From positions 1 to 56,861 of the forward strand of contig JADMII010000006.1 in NCBI GenBank assembly GCA_015478665.1: a DNA stretch of 56,861 nt. Direction: 5' to 3'. Positions 8,369 to 16,652 of the stretch are shown piece by piece. Origin of the DNA: Dehalococcoidia bacterium. GTDB taxonomy: Bacteria > Chloroflexota > Dehalococcoidia > DSTF01 > JACRBR01. The translations under genes and the position numbers were made by a program. Each line of letters opens with the position of its first letter. Within the stretch, counting starts at the first letter, position 1. The notes beneath the pieces were generated by a model. The model was not told the DNA's origin and did not search any database. It saw only the letters and a program-made list of their open reading frames with translations.

Positions 8369-8484
8369 GGCGTCGATCGGCCCGTTCAAATATCGTCCGT
8401 CCACGCCGTGTCAGCAGGGGGGAATGGTACGATCAGTACGCTCACTGGCGCGGTACAGATCTCGCCCCTCGCGTGACGACTCCG

Positions 8485-8490
8485 TAGACT
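8485..8490 (+). promoter_or_regulatory. -10 element TAGACT, six bases before ATG
   Basis: TAGACT is followed by CTCGGC and then the ATG at 8497. No Shine-Dalgarno site fits in this space, so the mRNA is probably leaderless. Confidence 0.6.
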
Positions 8491-8496
8491 CTCGGC

Positions 8497-9174
8497 ATGA
8501 CGAGCCAGCCTTCGGTCGAGGAAGTGATGATCCGGGGCATCGTCGTCGGCGCCTTCCAGGAGAACTGCTGGGTGATCGGCAACCGCCGTACGGGCGAGGG
8601 CATCTGCATCGACCCCGGCGACGAGGCCCGCGAGATCCTCGCGATGGCGCGCGAGATGGGCGTGCGGGTGAAGTTCATCGCCAACTCCCACGGCCACATC
8701 GACCACGTCCTCGGCGTGGGCGCCGTCCGCGAGGCGACCGGCGCCCGCTTCCTCCTGCATCCCGGCGACGCCTACCTCGTCCGGACGACGTCCGAGTCCG
8801 CCCGCCGCTGGATGGGCGCCGAGATCGAGAATCCGCCACCGCCGGACGGCCTGCTCGCCGACGGCGACGAGATCGACGTCGACGGGCTGAAGCTGCACGT
8901 CATCCACACGCCCGGGCATACGCCCGGCAGTGTGAGCTTTTATGTCAATGGTGTGCTCTTCGCCGGCGACACCCTCTTCGCCGGCTCCATCGGCCGCACC
9001 GACTTGCCCGGCGGCGACTACGACCAAGAGATGGGCAGCATCATCGAGCGCCTGCTGGCGCTCCCCGACGACACCGTCGTGCTCCCCGGGCACATGGACC
9101 AGACGACGGTCGGCCAGGAGCGGCAGCGTAATCCGTTCGTCCGAGTGGAGCTCGAACGCCGCGCGAGCCGCTGA
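8497..9174 (+). CDS. Metallo-beta-lactamase-fold hydrolase (glyoxalase II-like)
   Basis: A 225-residue protein with the dinuclear metal motif NSHGHIDH (HxHxDH, about 65-70), HTPGHTPGSVSF (third His), FAGDTLFAGSIGRTDL (bridging Asp) and LPGHMDQTT (last His). The layout is that of the glyoxalase II-like / hydroxyacylglutathione hydrolase-related group, which cleave thioesters or related substrates. The ATG is six bases from a -10 hexamer, so translation is probably leaderless. It is transcribed divergently from the TPR gene. Confidence 0.9.
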   Translation: MTSQPSVEEVMIRGIVVGAFQENCWVIGNRRTGEGICIDPGDEAREILAMAREMGVRVKFIANSHGHIDHVLGVGAVREATGARFLLHPGDAYLVRTTSESARRWMGAEIENPPPPDGLLADGDEIDVDGLKLHVIHTPGHTPGSVSFYVNGVLFAGDTLFAGSIGRTDLPGGDYDQEMGSIIERLLALPDDTVVLPGHMDQTTVGQERQRNPFVRVELERRASR

Positions 9175-9179
9175 CCGGC

Positions 9180-9204
9180 GGGGCGGGCCGAAGTCAGCCG
9201 CCCC
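9180..9204 (+). terminator. Hairpin between convergent genes
   Basis: GGGGCGG (9180-9186) pairs with CCGCCCC (9198-9204) just after the hydrolase stop codon and before the end of the convergent SRPBCC gene. It lacks a T-run; it is a plausible terminator. Confidence 0.4.
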
Positions 9205-9232
9205 GGCCCATCGCCCATCGTCTATCGCAAGC

Positions 9233-9631
9233 CTACGGCTCGTCCCGTCCGGCGTCGTCCGCCGGCGGTGATGCAGCCGGCGCCGCGCCTTCGACGGACT
9301 CCTTGAGGTTCGCCAGCCCCTGGACCAGCGCCACCTCGAAGCCGTGGTCGTGCATGCCCAGCGTCATGATGCGAAACAGCGCGTACCTGAAGCCGAACGG
9401 CGTCAGCAGCGCGACGACCTCCGTATAGCCCTCTTTCGGCTCCAGCCGGTACGTCAGCCAGCAGGGGATGCCGCCCATCGTCACCTGCAGCTCGAGCTCG
9501 CGGTCACGCTCGCGGCGCAGCACGTCGAAGCCGGCTTCTTCGCCCCGAGGCGCCGAGGCCACGTCGCGCTCAAGCGCGGCGTAGATCTCGTGCGGGCTGG
9601 CGTGAATGGCGAAGGCCTTCTCGATCGGCAT
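9233..9631 (-). CDS. SRPBCC-fold (START-like) protein
   Basis: A 132-residue protein beginning MPIEKAFAIHASPHEIYAAL, the usual opening strand and helix of polyketide-cyclase/START-like proteins, followed by alternating strands and a long C-terminal helix (HGFEVALVQGLANLKESVEG). Such proteins bind hydrophobic ligands in a cavity; no catalytic residue can be assigned. The start at 9631 has GGGAAG upstream, and TATTAT at 9676-9681 (minus strand) is a -10 candidate. The longer open frame extending to 10174 runs antisense into the neighbouring transporter gene and is not coding. Confidence 0.75.
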   Translation of the reverse strand: MPIEKAFAIHASPHEIYAALERDVASAPRGEEAGFDVLRRERDRELELQVTMGGIPCWLTYRLEPKEGYTEVVALLTPFGFRYALFRIMTLGMHDHGFEVALVQGLANLKESVEGAAPAASPPADDAGRDEP

Positions 9632-9731
9632 CTGTCTTCCCAGCGAGCGGGTTGGCGGAAGCGCCCGCCACCCCGATAATACCCCCGGATCACGATAGGG
9701 CGCGTGCCGGGCGCTCTCGAAGGATGGGTGC

Positions 9732-10937
9732 ATGCGTTCGCGGCTCGCCGCGCTGTCTCTCTGCCTGATGCTGATGCTGACCGCCTGCGGGAAGGCGGCC
9801 GGTCGGACGGCCGTCCCCGCGTTGACGTCGGCGCCCACGCCCACGGCCGAGATCGTCATCCCGCCGAACGCGCCGCTGACGGTCGGCGTCTCGGTTGCTC
9901 TCAGCGGCGACCAGCAGGGCATCGGCCGCGACATCGCCGACGCGGCCGAGCTTGCGGTGAACGACCGCGGAGCCACCGTCAAGGGGCACAAGATCGTCGT
10001 CTCGCGCAAAGACGACGGCTGCACCGAAGCGCAGAAGGCCGCCAGCGCCGCCCGCGCCTTGATCGCCGATGCCAGCGTCGCCGGCGTCATCGGCCCGATG
10101 TGCACAACCGGCGCCCAGGCGGCCGACCCGCTGTATGAGGCAGCGCGCGTCGTCCACGTCTCTGCCTCGGCCACGCGGGTCGAGTTGTCGCAGCAGGGCG
10201 AGCGCTACTTCTTCCGCACGGCCTGGCGCGATGACCTGCAGGCCGCGGTGCAGGCGTCGTACCTGCGAAAGACGGCGAACGCGGCGACGGCGATCGTCAT
10301 CGACGACGGCGAGCCGTACGGCAAGGGACTTGCCGATGCCTTCGCCCCGCGCTTCGCCGCTCTCGGCGGCAGCGTCGTCTCGCGCGAGCGCATCGAGCGC
10401 GGCACCACGGACTTCAGCGCCTTCGTGAAGGGGGTGCTGAGCGCGAATCCGAACGCCGTCGTCTTCGAGGGGCTCAACCCGGAGGCGGCGCTGCTGGTGA
10501 AGGAGCTGCGGAACCAGCAGTACAGCGGCGTCTTCATGGCGCCCGATGGCGTCTTCAGCGTCCGTGACTACCTGCAGCCAGCAGGCCCGGCGGCCGAAGG
10601 CTCGATCATCTCAGGCGGCCCACAACCCAGCCTGGCGTTCGTCGCACGGTTTCAGGCGGCGTACCAGCGGCCGCCGGATACGGCGTTCGTGCTGCAGGCG
10701 TATGATGCCGCCAGCGCGCTCATCGGCGCCCTCGACGCGGCGGCGACCGCGGCTCCGGACGGCTCGCTGCGCATCAATCGGGAGCGGCTCGCGCAGGCGA
10801 TGCGCGGGCAGAAGCTGCTCGGGCTGACCGGCGCGATCAGCTTCGATGCGCAGGGCGACCGCGTCGGCGAAACGCCGGCGCAGGCGGGACTGGTGCTGTA
10901 CCGGGTGACGGACGGCCGCTTCGCAGCGGTGCCGTGA
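9732..10937 (+). CDS. Branched-chain amino acid-type ABC substrate-binding lipoprotein
   Basis: A 401-residue type I periplasmic binding protein (LivK/Peripla_BP_6 group). It has a lipoprotein signal with lipobox LTAC (Cys about 19) and a Thr/Pro linker. The binding lobes start at LTVGVSVALSGDQQGIGRDI and include GVIGPMCTTGAQAADPLYEA, YFFRTAWRDD and VFEGLNPEAALLVKELRNQ. It would deliver a small polar ligand, or act as a sensor. No permease or ATPase genes are adjacent, so it is an orphan. The start follows AAGGA by seven bases. The 3' end abuts the convergent small gene. Confidence 0.88.
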   Translation: MRSRLAALSLCLMLMLTACGKAAGRTAVPALTSAPTPTAEIVIPPNAPLTVGVSVALSGDQQGIGRDIADAAELAVNDRGATVKGHKIVVSRKDDGCTEAQKAASAARALIADASVAGVIGPMCTTGAQAADPLYEAARVVHVSASATRVELSQQGERYFFRTAWRDDLQAAVQASYLRKTANAATAIVIDDGEPYGKGLADAFAPRFAALGGSVVSRERIERGTTDFSAFVKGVLSANPNAVVFEGLNPEAALLVKELRNQQYSGVFMAPDGVFSVRDYLQPAGPAAEGSIISGGPQPSLAFVARFQAAYQRPPDTAFVLQAYDAASALIGALDAAATAAPDGSLRINRERLAQAMRGQKLLGLTGAISFDAQGDRVGETPAQAGLVLYRVTDGRFAAVP

Positions 10938-10939
10938 GG

Positions 10940-11107
10940 TCAGGCGGCGAGCCGGCCGCCACGCTCGAGCTCGTCGAGCGCGCGCGACAGCGCTTCGTTC
11001 AGCAGCCGGATCGTCTCGTCACGGTCGTCGATCCCGGCGCGCAACTCGCTGATCGTCGGGCGCTTCCGCGGCGGCTCGGGCGAGGGGGTGAATGTTTGCT
11101 CGATCAT
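10940..11107 (-). CDS. Small coiled-coil protein (55 aa)
   Basis: No family is recognised. The peptide starts MIEQTFTPSPEPPRKRPTIS and continues as an amphipathic helix with heptad-like Leu spacing (ELRAGIDDRDETIRLLNEAL). The start at 11107 has no ribosome site, but CATCAT lies exactly six bases upstream, matching the leaderless layout seen at other genes here. An extension to 11143 is possible in frame. It is convergent with the binding-protein gene and divergent from cofD. Confidence 0.55.
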   Translation of the reverse strand: MIEQTFTPSPEPPRKRPTISELRAGIDDRDETIRLLNEALSRALDELERGGRLAA

Positions 11108-11148
11108 GCAGCTATGATGCGCCTCGCGGCGGCCGCACGCCATCAGCG

Positions 11149-11185
11149 AACACCCGCGCTTCGTTGCAAAACGATTGCGGGTGTT
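11149..11185 (+). other. Nested hairpin with GNRA tetraloop upstream of cofD
   Basis: AACACCCGC (11149-11157) pairs with GCGGGTGTT (11177-11185). Inside, TCGTT (11161-11165) pairs with AACGA (11170-11174) around a GCAA tetraloop, leaving a small internal loop (GCT opposite TT). This 14-pair structure sits about 125 bases before cofD and 40 bases upstream of the divergent small gene. It may be an RNA element of either transcript or a terminator; it matches no riboswitch I recognise. Confidence 0.5.
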
Positions 11186-11309
11186 TATGTGTAGTGGGAC
11201 AGGCGGCGTCCGCGGCTGACCCGCCTGCGCTCGTCAGACGGGCGACGAAGCGCCGTCGCCCTGGCGGCTCGTGCCTGGGACATCGGATCGTGGAAGGAGC
11301 GGAAGCCAC

Positions 11310-12236
11310 ATGGACGTGACGGTACTCGCCGGCGGCGTCGGCGCCGCACGCTTTCTCGAAGGCCTCGTGCAGGTGATGCCCGCCGAGCGCCTGACGGTGA
11401 TCTCCAACGTCGGCGACGACGAGGAGTTCTTCGGGCTGCATGTCTCGCCGGACATCGACACCGTCATCTACACGCTCGCCGGCGTCATCGACCCGGAGCG
11501 CGCATGGGGACTGGCGGGCGAATCGTACGCGCTGCTGGATGCGATCCGCCGCTTCGGCTACGAGACGTGGTTCACGCTCGGCGACCGCGATCTCGCGACG
11601 CACGTCTTCCGCACACAATTGCTGCGTGACGGCGCGACGATCAGCGAGGCGACGCGTCACATCGCCGAAGCCTTCGGCATCGGCTGCACACTCCTGCCCG
11701 TTACCGACGACCGCCTGCGGACGATCGTAGAGACGGACGCCGGCGTGCTGGCGTTCCAGGAGTACTTCGTGAAGCGGCGCACCGAGGACGACGTGCGCGG
11801 CGTGCGCTTCGCCGGCGTCGACGCTGCCGCGCCGGCGCCCGGCGTGCTCGACGCGCTCGCTTCGACCGATGTCGTCATCGTTGCGCCGAGCAATCCCGTC
11901 GTCAGTATCGGCCCGATCCTCGCGGTCCGGGGCGTGCGCGCGGCGCTGCGGGCTACGGGCGCGCGCGTGGCCGCCGTCAGCCCGATCATCGCCGGCAAGA
12001 CCGTGAAGGGGCCGGCGGACCGCATGATGGCGGCGCTCGGTATGGTGCCGAGCGCCGTGGGCGTCGCGGAGGCGTACCAAGACTTCCTCGATGTGCTGGT
12101 GATCGACGTGGAGGACGCGGCGCTGGCGCCGGCGATCGAGGCGGCCGGCGTGCGCGCCGTCGTCGCGCAGACGGTGATGCGCGGCCGGCCGGAGAAGCGG
12201 GCGCTGGCCGAAGCGGTGCTCGCCGCGGTTCAATGA
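11310..12236 (+). CDS. cofD: 2-phospho-L-lactate/phosphoenolpyruvate transferase CofD (FbiA)
   Basis: A 308-residue protein that joins the phosphoenolpyruvyl- or lactyl-guanosine intermediate to the deazaflavin Fo, making (dehydro-)F420-0. The start MDVTVLAGGVGAARFLEGL is the CofD phosphate-binding loop. Other hallmarks are SNVGDDEEFFGLHVSPDIDT, WFTLGDRDLATHVFRT, PSNPVVSIGPIL and SPIIAGKTVKGPADRMM. The length is typical. The ATG at 11310 lies downstream of AAGGAG. It heads an operon with cofC and a nitroreductase, spaced by four bases and then a one-base overlap. cofG, cofH and cofE are not in the window. Confidence 0.95.
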   Translation: MDVTVLAGGVGAARFLEGLVQVMPAERLTVISNVGDDEEFFGLHVSPDIDTVIYTLAGVIDPERAWGLAGESYALLDAIRRFGYETWFTLGDRDLATHVFRTQLLRDGATISEATRHIAEAFGIGCTLLPVTDDRLRTIVETDAGVLAFQEYFVKRRTEDDVRGVRFAGVDAAAPAPGVLDALASTDVVIVAPSNPVVSIGPILAVRGVRAALRATGARVAAVSPIIAGKTVKGPADRMMAALGMVPSAVGVAEAYQDFLDVLVIDVEDAALAPAIEAAGVRAVVAQTVMRGRPEKRALAEAVLAAVQ

Positions 12237-12240
12237 CCGT

Positions 12241-12936
12241 ATGCGCGCCGCACTGATCCCGATGAAAGGGCTGGCGCAGGCGAAGATGCGTCTCGCCGAC
12301 CTGCTCGACGGGCGCGAGCGCCGTGAGCTCGTCCTGGCGATGCTCACCGACGTGATCGTCGCCTGCAGCGAGAGCCGGTGCTTCGACTTGGTGGCCGTCG
12401 TCACGAACGACAACGACGTCTGCTCGCGGGCGCGCGACCTTGGCGCCCGGCCGATCGTCGAGCCGGACACGCTGCGGCCGCCGTCGGGCATCGCAGCGCT
12501 GAACAACGGCCTCACCTTCGGCCGGCGCTATCTGGCGCGGCGCGTCCACATTGACGAGCTCGTCATCCTGCCGGCGGACCTCCCGCTCGCGCGGGCGGAC
12601 GACGTCCGCGCCGTGGTCGATGCGCTGGGCGCAGGCGCCGGCGCGCGCGCTGTGCTCGTGCGTTCGGCGGACGGCGGGACGAACGCGCTGGCGCTCCGGC
12701 CGCCGGAGGCGATCGCCATGCGCTTCGGCCGCGGGAGCGCCGACGCCCACCGCGCCGAAGCCGAAGCCGCCGGCATCGAGCCGGTCGAGATCGAGCTCGA
12801 GCGCTTGCGCTTCGACGTCGATGCGCCAGCGGACGTCGCCGCGCTGTCCAAGCTGCCGCTCGGGGCGGCGACGCGCGGCTGGCTTGACGCCTGCGAAGGC
12901 GCGCGAGCCGCCGGCCGGCAGCAGGCGGACCGCTGA
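12241..12936 (+). CDS. cofC: 2-phospho-L-lactate/phosphoenolpyruvate guanylyltransferase CofC (FbiD)
   Basis: A 231-residue nucleotidyltransferase that activates 2-phospholactate or phosphoenolpyruvate with GTP for F420 assembly. It starts MRAALIPMKGLAQAKMRLAD, with the Lys-rich loop of the family, then VVTNDNDVCSRARDLGARPI, LPADLPLARADDV (metal-binding Asp) and GTNALALRPP. The ATG is four bases after the cofD stop, so it is probably read by translational coupling. Which donor it uses cannot be told from sequence; in characterised bacteria it is phosphoenolpyruvate (FbiD), and an adjacent reductase such as the one here fits that route. Confidence 0.92.
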   Translation: MRAALIPMKGLAQAKMRLADLLDGRERRELVLAMLTDVIVACSESRCFDLVAVVTNDNDVCSRARDLGARPIVEPDTLRPPSGIAALNNGLTFGRRYLARRVHIDELVILPADLPLARADDVRAVVDALGAGAGARAVLVRSADGGTNALALRPPEAIAMRFGRGSADAHRAEAEAAGIEPVEIELERLRFDVDAPADVAALSKLPLGAATRGWLDACEGARAAGRQQADR

Positions 12937-13538
12937 TGGACGCGATCGAGGCGATCGCCTCGCGCCGATCACTGCGGCAGCTCAGCGGCCGCGCCGTGCC
13001 GGATGAGCTGGTCGAGCGCGTGGTGGCGAACGCGCTCCTGGCGCCGGCGCCGCATCACACGAAGCCTTGGCGGTACGGGATCCTCGGTCCAGAGCGACGC
13101 CACCTGCTGGCGACGCGCATGGGCGACGCATGGCGAGCCGACCTCGAGCGCGACGGCCAGCCGGCGCCGCTGATCGAGCGGCTGCTGCGCAAGTCGCGGC
13201 GGCAGATCGTGGCGGCGCCTGCGCTCGTGCTGGCGTGCCTGACGCACGAGGGGCTGCGCGACTGGCCGGACGAGCGACGGGCGCGGCACGAATGGGCGAT
13301 GGCGCAGCAATCGGTCGGCGCCGGCATGCAGAATCTGATGCTGGCGGCGCACGCGATGGGCCTGGCCTCGTACTGGATCTCGGCGCCGCTCTTCGCGCCG
13401 GACGCCGTCCGCGCCGCGCTGGAGTTGCCGCCGGAGTTCGTCGCGCAGGCGTTCGTCGTGCTCGGCTACGCCTCGTCGGGCGCGACGCCGAAGCCGCGAG
13501 CGGCGCCGGACGCCAGCGCGCTCGTTGTCAGACGATAG
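12936..13538 (+). CDS. FMN nitroreductase-family protein, FbiB C-terminal-like (putative dehydro-F420-0 reductase)
   Basis: A 200-residue flavin nitroreductase (MDAIEAIASRRSLRQLSGRA, APAPHHTKPWRYGIL, SVGAGMQNLMLAAHAMGLAS, FVVLGYA). The APxPHHTxPWRF-like motif is typical of the C-terminal domain of mycobacterial FbiB, which reduces dehydro-F420-0. Its start overlaps the cofC stop by one base (TGATG), tying it to the F420 pathway. Here it stands alone, without the F420:glutamate ligase domain that is fused to it in FbiB. The function is inferred from motif and context. Confidence 0.85.
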   Translation: MDAIEAIASRRSLRQLSGRAVPDELVERVVANALLAPAPHHTKPWRYGILGPERRHLLATRMGDAWRADLERDGQPAPLIERLLRKSRRQIVAAPALVLACLTHEGLRDWPDERRARHEWAMAQQSVGAGMQNLMLAAHAMGLASYWISAPLFAPDAVRAALELPPEFVAQAFVVLGYASSGATPKPRAAPDASALVVRR

Positions 13539-13550
13539 GAGGCGCGCACG

Positions 13551-13569
13551 CCCACGCACGCAGCGTGGG
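13551..13569 (+). terminator. Hairpin after F420 operon
   Basis: CCCACGC (13551-13557) pairs with GCGTGGG (13563-13569) around ACGCA, 13 bases after the nitroreductase stop codon. No T-run is present. Confidence 0.5.
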
Positions 13570-13661
13570 GACTGCCCGCCCGCGTCGAAGTCCGGCGCCG
13601 CTCCCACGGCGCGCCCGGCCCGTTCGGCCTGAGCGGAAACCGGGCGAGGCCGTCGCCGGCC

Positions 13662-14225
13662 TCAGGCGGAGCGCATGCGCTCGCGGTCCCGCTCCTTGTC
13701 GACGAGCAGCTGGACGTCGCGCGGCCGGGGGATGCCGGGGAGCCGGAACTCCTGTACGTCGGCGGCCGTCTGGCAGATGATGTCGCCGTAGTCGAGCATC
13801 GTCCGCAGCACGCCGTCGCGCTCGACCGTCATGTCCTGGATGTTCACGAGGTCGGCCGTCGACATCGTCAGCCTGAACGGACTCGTCTTCGTGCTGTCGA
13901 TCAGCCGCTGGTTCGTGATCACCCAGATATCGTTATGGTAGCGATACCAGTGGAGCAGGATGCGCACGGCCCAAAAGACGAGCCAGATGAGCGAGGCCAC
14001 GCCGTAGACCTTCACGGCGATGCCATCGAACTGGCCCGCCTTGGCGAGCAGGACGCCGGCGGCGGCCACCGGCGCCAGCGCGAACGCCGCCATCAGTACG
14101 CTGCGCGGCCAGAGGTAGATCCAGTGGCGGCGGCAGATCAGCAGGACGCCTTCGTTCTCCTGCAGGGGGAAGTGCAGCGCGCGGTCTCGACGCTGCCTGG
14201 GCGATGCGGTCGCTTCCGTCGTCAT
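13662..14225 (-). CDS. PH-domain (bPH, YdbS-like) membrane protein
   Basis: A 187-residue protein. After an Arg-rich start come two membrane helices (SVLMAAFALAPVAAAGVLLA and VYGVASLIWLVFWAVRILLH), then a bacterial PH-like domain with YHNDIWVITNQRLIDSTKTS, LVNIQDMTVERDGV and GDIICQTAADVQEFRLPGIP. These features match the YdbS/DUF304 family of membrane proteins of unknown role. The start at 14225 is the ATG nearest the first conserved segment; only a weak G-rich ribosome site is visible. Confidence 0.82.
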   Translation of the reverse strand: MTTEATASPRQRRDRALHFPLQENEGVLLICRRHWIYLWPRSVLMAAFALAPVAAAGVLLAKAGQFDGIAVKVYGVASLIWLVFWAVRILLHWYRYHNDIWVITNQRLIDSTKTSPFRLTMSTADLVNIQDMTVERDGVLRTMLDYGDIICQTAADVQEFRLPGIPRPRDVQLLVDKERDRERMRSA

Positions 14226-14373
14226 GATCCGGCCCCCCGTGTCTGCTGGCGCCATCGTGCCATCGCCGGGGAGAAATGACAAGCCTCCGGCCCGAGGGTG
14301 CGCCGCCCTCTTCGGTTCCGGCGCGGTCATCGAGCGCGGGCGCGTACCGCGTCCCCGCGCGAACACACACCCT

Positions 14374-15213
14374 CTACCGCCGGTCGACACCGAGGGCGGC
14401 CTTCGGACGGCGGTGGACGAAGCGCAACCAGAGCAGGTCGCGCATGACCTCGTACGCCTGCTGCGGCCGCACGCGGACGCGGGAGCCCTCGATGTGCCGC
14501 CAGGCGACGGGCACCTCGACGATCGGATACCCGAGGATCCGGGCAAGGTGCAGCACCTCGGCATCGAAGATCCAGCCGCGCAGGCGCTGGCGGGCGAAGA
14601 TCGCCTGGGCAGCGTCGCGCCGGAAGCCCTTCAGCGGGCACTGGGTGTCGTCAATGTCCGGCAGGACGCGGAGCGCCTTGCGCATCGCCGTGAACATGGA
14701 GCCGACGAGGCGGCGGCGCGGCGGCTGGCTGGCGCGCATGTCTGTTCCGTCGGGCTGGATGCGGCTGCCGATGACGACCGGCCCGCCCCCGCGCAGCACT
14801 TCGAGCACCTTCAGCGACTCCTCCGGCGGCGTCGCCAGGTCCGCGTCGACGAAGAAGACGTAGTCTCCTCGCGCCGCCAGACAACCGGTACGGATCGCCG
14901 CGCCCTTCCCCTGCTGTGCGTCATGCTGCAGCAGCCGCACCTCGACCGCCGCCGGCAGGTCGGCGCGGCGCCGGCTCGCCGAGGCGACGAGCTCCGCCGT
15001 CCGGTCGCGGCTCCCATCGTCGACGACGATGAGTTCGCTCGCGCCCGGCTGCGCGGCGAGGAAGTCGATCATGCGGGCGAGACTTCCGGGAAGGCGCGCC
15101 TCTTCGTTGAACGCGGGGATGACCACGCTCACGACCGGCGTTGTGGATGCGCCGTCGCTGTCGCCGGCCCGCCCGGGCGCCGGGTTGCCGGTGGCGGTAT
15201 CGCTGACCGTCAA
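14374..15213 (-). CDS. GT2 family glycosyltransferase (dolichyl-phosphate glucosyltransferase-like)
   Basis: A 279-residue GT-A enzyme: PVVSVVIPAFNEEARLPGSL, LIVVDDGSRDRT, QHDAQQGKGAAIRTG, FVDADLATPPEE (DxD-type metal site), DTQCPLKGFRRDAA and VPVAWRHIEGSRVR. This set is closest to polyprenyl/dolichyl-phosphate beta-glucosyltransferases, which transfer a sugar to a lipid phosphate at the membrane. No C-terminal membrane helices are present. The start codon overlaps the stop of the upstream membrane-protein gene (ATGA), so the two are translationally coupled. Confidence 0.88.
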   Translation of the reverse strand: MTVSDTATGNPAPGRAGDSDGASTTPVVSVVIPAFNEEARLPGSLARMIDFLAAQPGASELIVVDDGSRDRTAELVASASRRRADLPAAVEVRLLQHDAQQGKGAAIRTGCLAARGDYVFFVDADLATPPEESLKVLEVLRGGGPVVIGSRIQPDGTDMRASQPPRRRLVGSMFTAMRKALRVLPDIDDTQCPLKGFRRDAAQAIFARQRLRGWIFDAEVLHLARILGYPIVEVPVAWRHIEGSRVRVRPQQAYEVMRDLLWLRFVHRRPKAALGVDRR

Positions 15214-15914
15214 CGCGGCTCAGCCTGGATCTGACGCCTGGCGTCGGCGTTGCCGTTCGCGGCGGCGCCGGTCGCCTCGCCGATCAGCCGGTCGCTGACG
15301 ACGCGCGTGCGCCGGCGCACCTCCGGCGCCACGAGCGGCCTGGACGTCATCTCGGCGATCGCCGAGGCGACGATGCGCGCGTCTTCGAGTCCCTGCCGCA
15401 CCATGGACCGCGCGACGACGACATCGCCGATCTTCAGACGCTTGCCGCTCACCTTGATCAGCACGATCTCGAACTGGGCGAGGTCCTGCACGGCGCCCTG
15501 CTGCCGCTGCCGCGTCGTCTCTTCGATGCGGATCTCGTCGATCTTCCAGAACGGCACCAGTTCGGTGGTGCCGACGCCCATGCCGAGGAAGCCCTGCTGC
15601 CAGACGCCGGACTGCTTCCTTCGCTCGAACACGACATTGGCGCCGGCGACGGCGTAGACGAAGCCGATCCCCGCGAGCGGGATGGCGATGATCGCGATGA
15701 GCAGGAGCACGAGCACGAGGGCGAACGGGATGCGGTCCAGCCAGAGGACGATCGCGGCGAAGGCGGCGATGCCCAGGAGCAGGCCGAAGAGGGGGAAGAG
15801 CGCCGCCGCCAGCGCCGGCCGGACGTTGATGCGATCCGGCTCGATGAACGCCACGCGGCGGTCGAGATAGATGATGCGCTTCGCCGGTCGTGGTGCGTCG
15901 GCCGCGGTGGTCAT
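15210..15914 (-). CDS. Membrane protein of unknown function with two helices
   Basis: No family is recognised. The 234-residue product has a polar start (KRIIYLDRRVAFIEPDRINV) and two adjacent membrane helices (about 38-60 and 65-92). A soluble domain follows with VVFERRKQSGVWQQGFLGMG and FEIVLIKVSGKRLKIGDVVV, which looks beta-rich. It is coupled by an ATGA overlap to the glycosyltransferase, suggesting a shared envelope role. TATACT (15923-15928, minus strand) lies eight bases before the ATG and no ribosome site is seen, so the mRNA may be leaderless. Confidence 0.75.
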   Translation of the reverse strand: MTTAADAPRPAKRIIYLDRRVAFIEPDRINVRPALAAALFPLFGLLLGIAAFAAIVLWLDRIPFALVLVLLLIAIIAIPLAGIGFVYAVAGANVVFERRKQSGVWQQGFLGMGVGTTELVPFWKIDEIRIEETTRQRQQGAVQDLAQFEIVLIKVSGKRLKIGDVVVARSMVRQGLEDARIVASAIAEMTSRPLVAPEVRRRTRVVSDRLIGEATGAAANGNADARRQIQAEPR

Positions 15915-15922
15915 GGCGGTTC

Positions 15923-15928
15923 AGTATA
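15923..15928 (-). promoter_or_regulatory. -10 element TATACT
   Basis: TATACT on the minus strand sits eight bases before the ATG at 15914. No good -35 box is visible at 16-18 bases. Confidence 0.55.
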
Positions 15929-16085
15929 GAAGCGCGAGGCGGGCTGGGGCTATGACGGCCGGGGCTCCGGGCGGTGACAACGGAGAGTTGGCGCCCGGCG
16001 TATTGGACTTCCGGAGCTGCGGGAAGCGAGAAGCGAGCGAGCGCATCGGGACGAGGCGGCGGTGCATCACGCGTCGTCGCCGCCC

Positions 16086-16652
16086 TCACCTGGGCGTCGC
16101 GCCGATCCGGTCGAGCTGCAGCACGCGCAGGCGGCGCGCCGTCTCGCCGATGACGCCGACCAGGAGCACGCCGGCGACGATGGACAGCGTATCCGTCGCC
16201 GTCAGCCGGTAGCCGCCCAGGATGATCACCAGCGCCATCGCGCCGCCGGGCGGGTGCGAGGCGTTCAGCAGCACTTCGAGCAGCTCCGTGAGTAGCACCG
16301 CCACGACGACCGATGCCACCGTGGCGGCCGTGATATGCACGGAGGGACCGTCGAGCATCGGCCGGCGCGCCAGCTCGAAGAGGTAGATCGCCGCCACCGC
16401 GGACCCGAACCCCAGAAACTGCCCGACGACCACATTGTAGAAGCCGGATTCGCGGCGGCGCGGCGCCTTCACCTGCATGAACGCGCTCGGCGCCAGGCTG
16501 GGAAACAGCCACGGCCGCCCCGACAGCGCGCCCGCCAGCCCGACGAGACCGAGGACGACGGCGACGCCGACGGGCGCCCAGAGGACGGCCGCTGCCTCCA
16601 TGCCGCCGCGAAAGGCCTGCTGCAGATACGATCGCGGCGCCGGCTGACTCAT
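16086..16652 (-). CDS. HPP family integral membrane protein
   Basis: A 188-residue protein with four or five predicted membrane helices and the family signature NASHPPGGAMALVIILGG. LFPSLAPSAFMQVKAPRRRE near the N-terminus is also typical. HPP proteins have been linked to nitrite transport in chloroplasts and cyanobacteria, but the role of bacterial stand-alone forms is not settled. No CBS domains are fused. The gene stands alone. Confidence 0.85.
   Translation of the reverse strand: MSQPAPRSYLQQAFRGGMEAAAVLWAPVGVAVVLGLVGLAGALSGRPWLFPSLAPSAFMQVKAPRRRESGFYNVVVGQFLGFGSAVAAIYLFELARRPMLDGPSVHITAATVASVVVAVLLTELLEVLLNASHPPGGAMALVIILGGYRLTATDTLSIVAGVLLVGVIGETARRLRVLQLDRIGATPR

Noticed and set aside
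9632-10174. Upstream extension of the SRPBCC gene frame
   Set aside because: It runs antisense through the binding-lipoprotein gene, and a ribosome site marks the start at 9631.
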